From assembly GCA_018389105.1 (NCBI GenBank), contig JACATO010000648.1, forward strand, positions 2,232,001-2,296,000: a stretch of DNA of 64,000 nt. The letters are read 5' to 3'. This DNA comes from Nautilus pompilius (Eukaryota; Mollusca; Cephalopoda; Nautilida; Nautilidae). The first letter of the stretch is position 1. Each line of letters begins with the position of its first letter. The translations under genes were made by a program, and so were the position numbers. The notes under the pieces were generated by a model that did no database searches, had not been told where the DNA came from, and worked only from the letters and a program-made list of their open reading frames with translations. Below, one piece after another: positions 62,793 to 64,000 of the stretch.

Positions 62793-63540
62793 TTGTGTCC
62801 AAACTGTTTTCAAGTGAGCAGTGAAAAAAAAACAATGGAAAAATACCAAGATACTGGCAGTTTCAGATCCCTTCTTGGAAGAGGTAGGAAAAGAACAACT
62901 AATTCTGGAGACCGATATGTTTGTCTAACTCGCTTGCATAATTTTAAAAACAAACAAACAAACAAACTCAGAGGCGGAGGCAGCTGGCTCAGGAAAAAGC
63001 TTCATAAAAGAGTTGCTTTAAGAAAGCTACTGGAGGCAGCTTCAACAGACAAAAAATATGGGTGTAAGATGGAATTGTTTGGGATACATTAAAGGCAATA
63101 TGTGCAATGCAGGCCTGATGAAAAATTATTAAATCAGTGTATAAGTCCTTCAATGAAGTACGGAGGCAGTGCCATTATGATATAGTAATGTTTCAGGTGG
63201 TCATGAGTAGGTAATACAGTAAAGATTAATGGAATAATGAAGAGAGAGACATCATTATACTTATTTATCATGCACATCCAGTGGATTACATTTGGTAGGT
63301 AATAATTTTGTTTTCCAACAAGATGATCCGAAACAAACCCAAGTTGTGCATGAGCTATTTGAAGAGTAAAGGCAACCAAGATGTATTGAAAATTATGGAT
63401 CAGCCACCATGGTCCAAAATTAAAACATCTCTGGGAGGTAAGACAGGAATCAGGGAATAAAATCACTGAGGAACCATTGCCTCAGAGTTAAAGCAGTTTC
63501 CAAAGCTAAAAGGCAATCATACTAAATACTAGTGTGTCAG
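62793..63540 (+). pseudogene. Decayed Tc1-like transposase
   Basis: The first block (62793-62945) reads KKTMEKYQDTGSFRSLLGRG, then NSGDRYVCLTRLHN: the Tc1 helix-turn-helix (VKKY..TGS...), GRP-like linker and start of the second helix domain. After a CAAA-repeat insertion near 62953 come GGGSWLRKKLHKRVALRKLL. The catalytic part near 63310 reads FVFQQDDPKQTQVVHELFEE, matching the FQQDNDPKHTS block with the second Asp, followed by IMDQPPWSKIKTSLGG in the place of the WP..SPDLNPIE..W block. Stops and indels throughout. No terminal repeats were located. Confidence 0.72.
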
Positions 63541-64000
63541 CCTATTTTTGTATTGATTGATTATTTTGGTTCTAAATAAACCCCTCTGCTTTTTTTTTTT
63601 TGTTTATCATTAAAAATCCTACCAAAATAATATCATATGCATAGAAAGAATTATTAAGTAAAACATAGTGGCTGCCACAATTAAGAGTCAACCTATGTGT
63701 ATATGTAAACAAACAACTTTAAGTAGGGGAACCTTCCCCTACTTAACAAAATTTTTTTTCAATTCAAGGACAAAAAATAACTTCAAAAAACTAAAGCTGT
63801 TGTTTGTTTGTAGCCTAATTATTCTCAAAGACATGCTGAGGATGACCATGTAGTTTTCTCCATTTCTCTTTTGTTGCAAAATATTGAGCATACACTTGGC
63901 AACATTAAGAAAATTCTTTTTCATTCCATATTACACTTTTTAATACCTGATGATGTAGTCCACCTCATACCCTTCACTCTAATTTTAAATGGGTATGAAA
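63541..64000. other. Non-coding DNA to window end
   Basis: T11 near 63592 and an inverted pair of CTTCCCCTACTTAA / TTTAAGTAGGGGAA around 63717-63744. No gene was recognised. Confidence 0.5.

Noticed and set aside
1-64000. rRNA genes, intact tRNA genes, known microRNAs
   Set aside because: Scanned by eye for familiar rRNA, cloverleaf and common microRNA words such as let-7 and miR-124; none seen. A covariance-model search would be decisive.

Overview
The window looks like AT-rich animal nuclear DNA: non-coding, transposon-littered, and with no dense or operon-like gene arrangement. Long A/T homopolymers, GA/TA/CA microsatellites, several Tc1/mariner and Tigger-like (pogo superfamily) DNA transposons and probable tRNA-derived SINEs all point to a metazoan. 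A mollusc, perhaps a cephalopod, would fit the AT content and repeat load. I cannot fix the phylum, and a fish, lamprey or other host is not excluded. I recognise no complete host gene.

Host coding content is thin. The best candidates are two plus-strand terminal exons, each with a good splice acceptor and an in-frame stop: 105-245 and 11821-12020. The second is followed by AATAAA and a GT-rich stretch, which would be a normal polyadenylation site. Weaker candidates are a CpG-richer promoter and first-exon region at 14700-15080, two possible minus-strand exons at 7470-8182, a minus-strand exon near 8961-9165 and a plus-strand terminal exon at 18978-19202. None of their peptides matches a family I know.

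Layout. 1-12.4 kb: the end of a gene or genes, long non-coding DNA, and a decayed Tc1 at 10.1-10.9 kb. 12.46-14.01 kb: a nearly full-length Tc1 element with a broken transposase, closely resembling a family well known from fish and amphibians. 14.0-20.9 kb: CpG-richer patch and otherwise non-coding DNA. 20.96-22.92 kb: a tandem array of about 50 units, each a TGACGTAG core plus GA and TA stretches. 23.3-24.7 kb: a mariner with near-perfect ends. 27.4 kb: a short single-copy relative of the array unit carrying a full TGACGTCA. 35.2-37.35 kb: a 2.1 kb almost purely GA/ATGGAG array. 37.9-39.0 kb: a second mariner family, internally deleted. 39.9-40.5 and 46.2-46.8 kb: two pogo/Tigger-like non-autonomous elements. 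41.0-41.5 and 62.8-63.5 kb: more Tc1 fossils. 48.3-48.55 kb: a CpG-richer patch with two inverted repeats. 53.0-53.25 and 56.1-56.3 kb: probable SINEs. 57.67-58.09 kb: an AT-rich block with clustered homeodomain, octamer and Sox-like sites that looks like a developmental enhancer.

The transposons do not work together as a system: every transposase seen is broken. The most distinctive item is the TGACGTAG array and its separate TGACGTCA-bearing relative 4.4 kb away.
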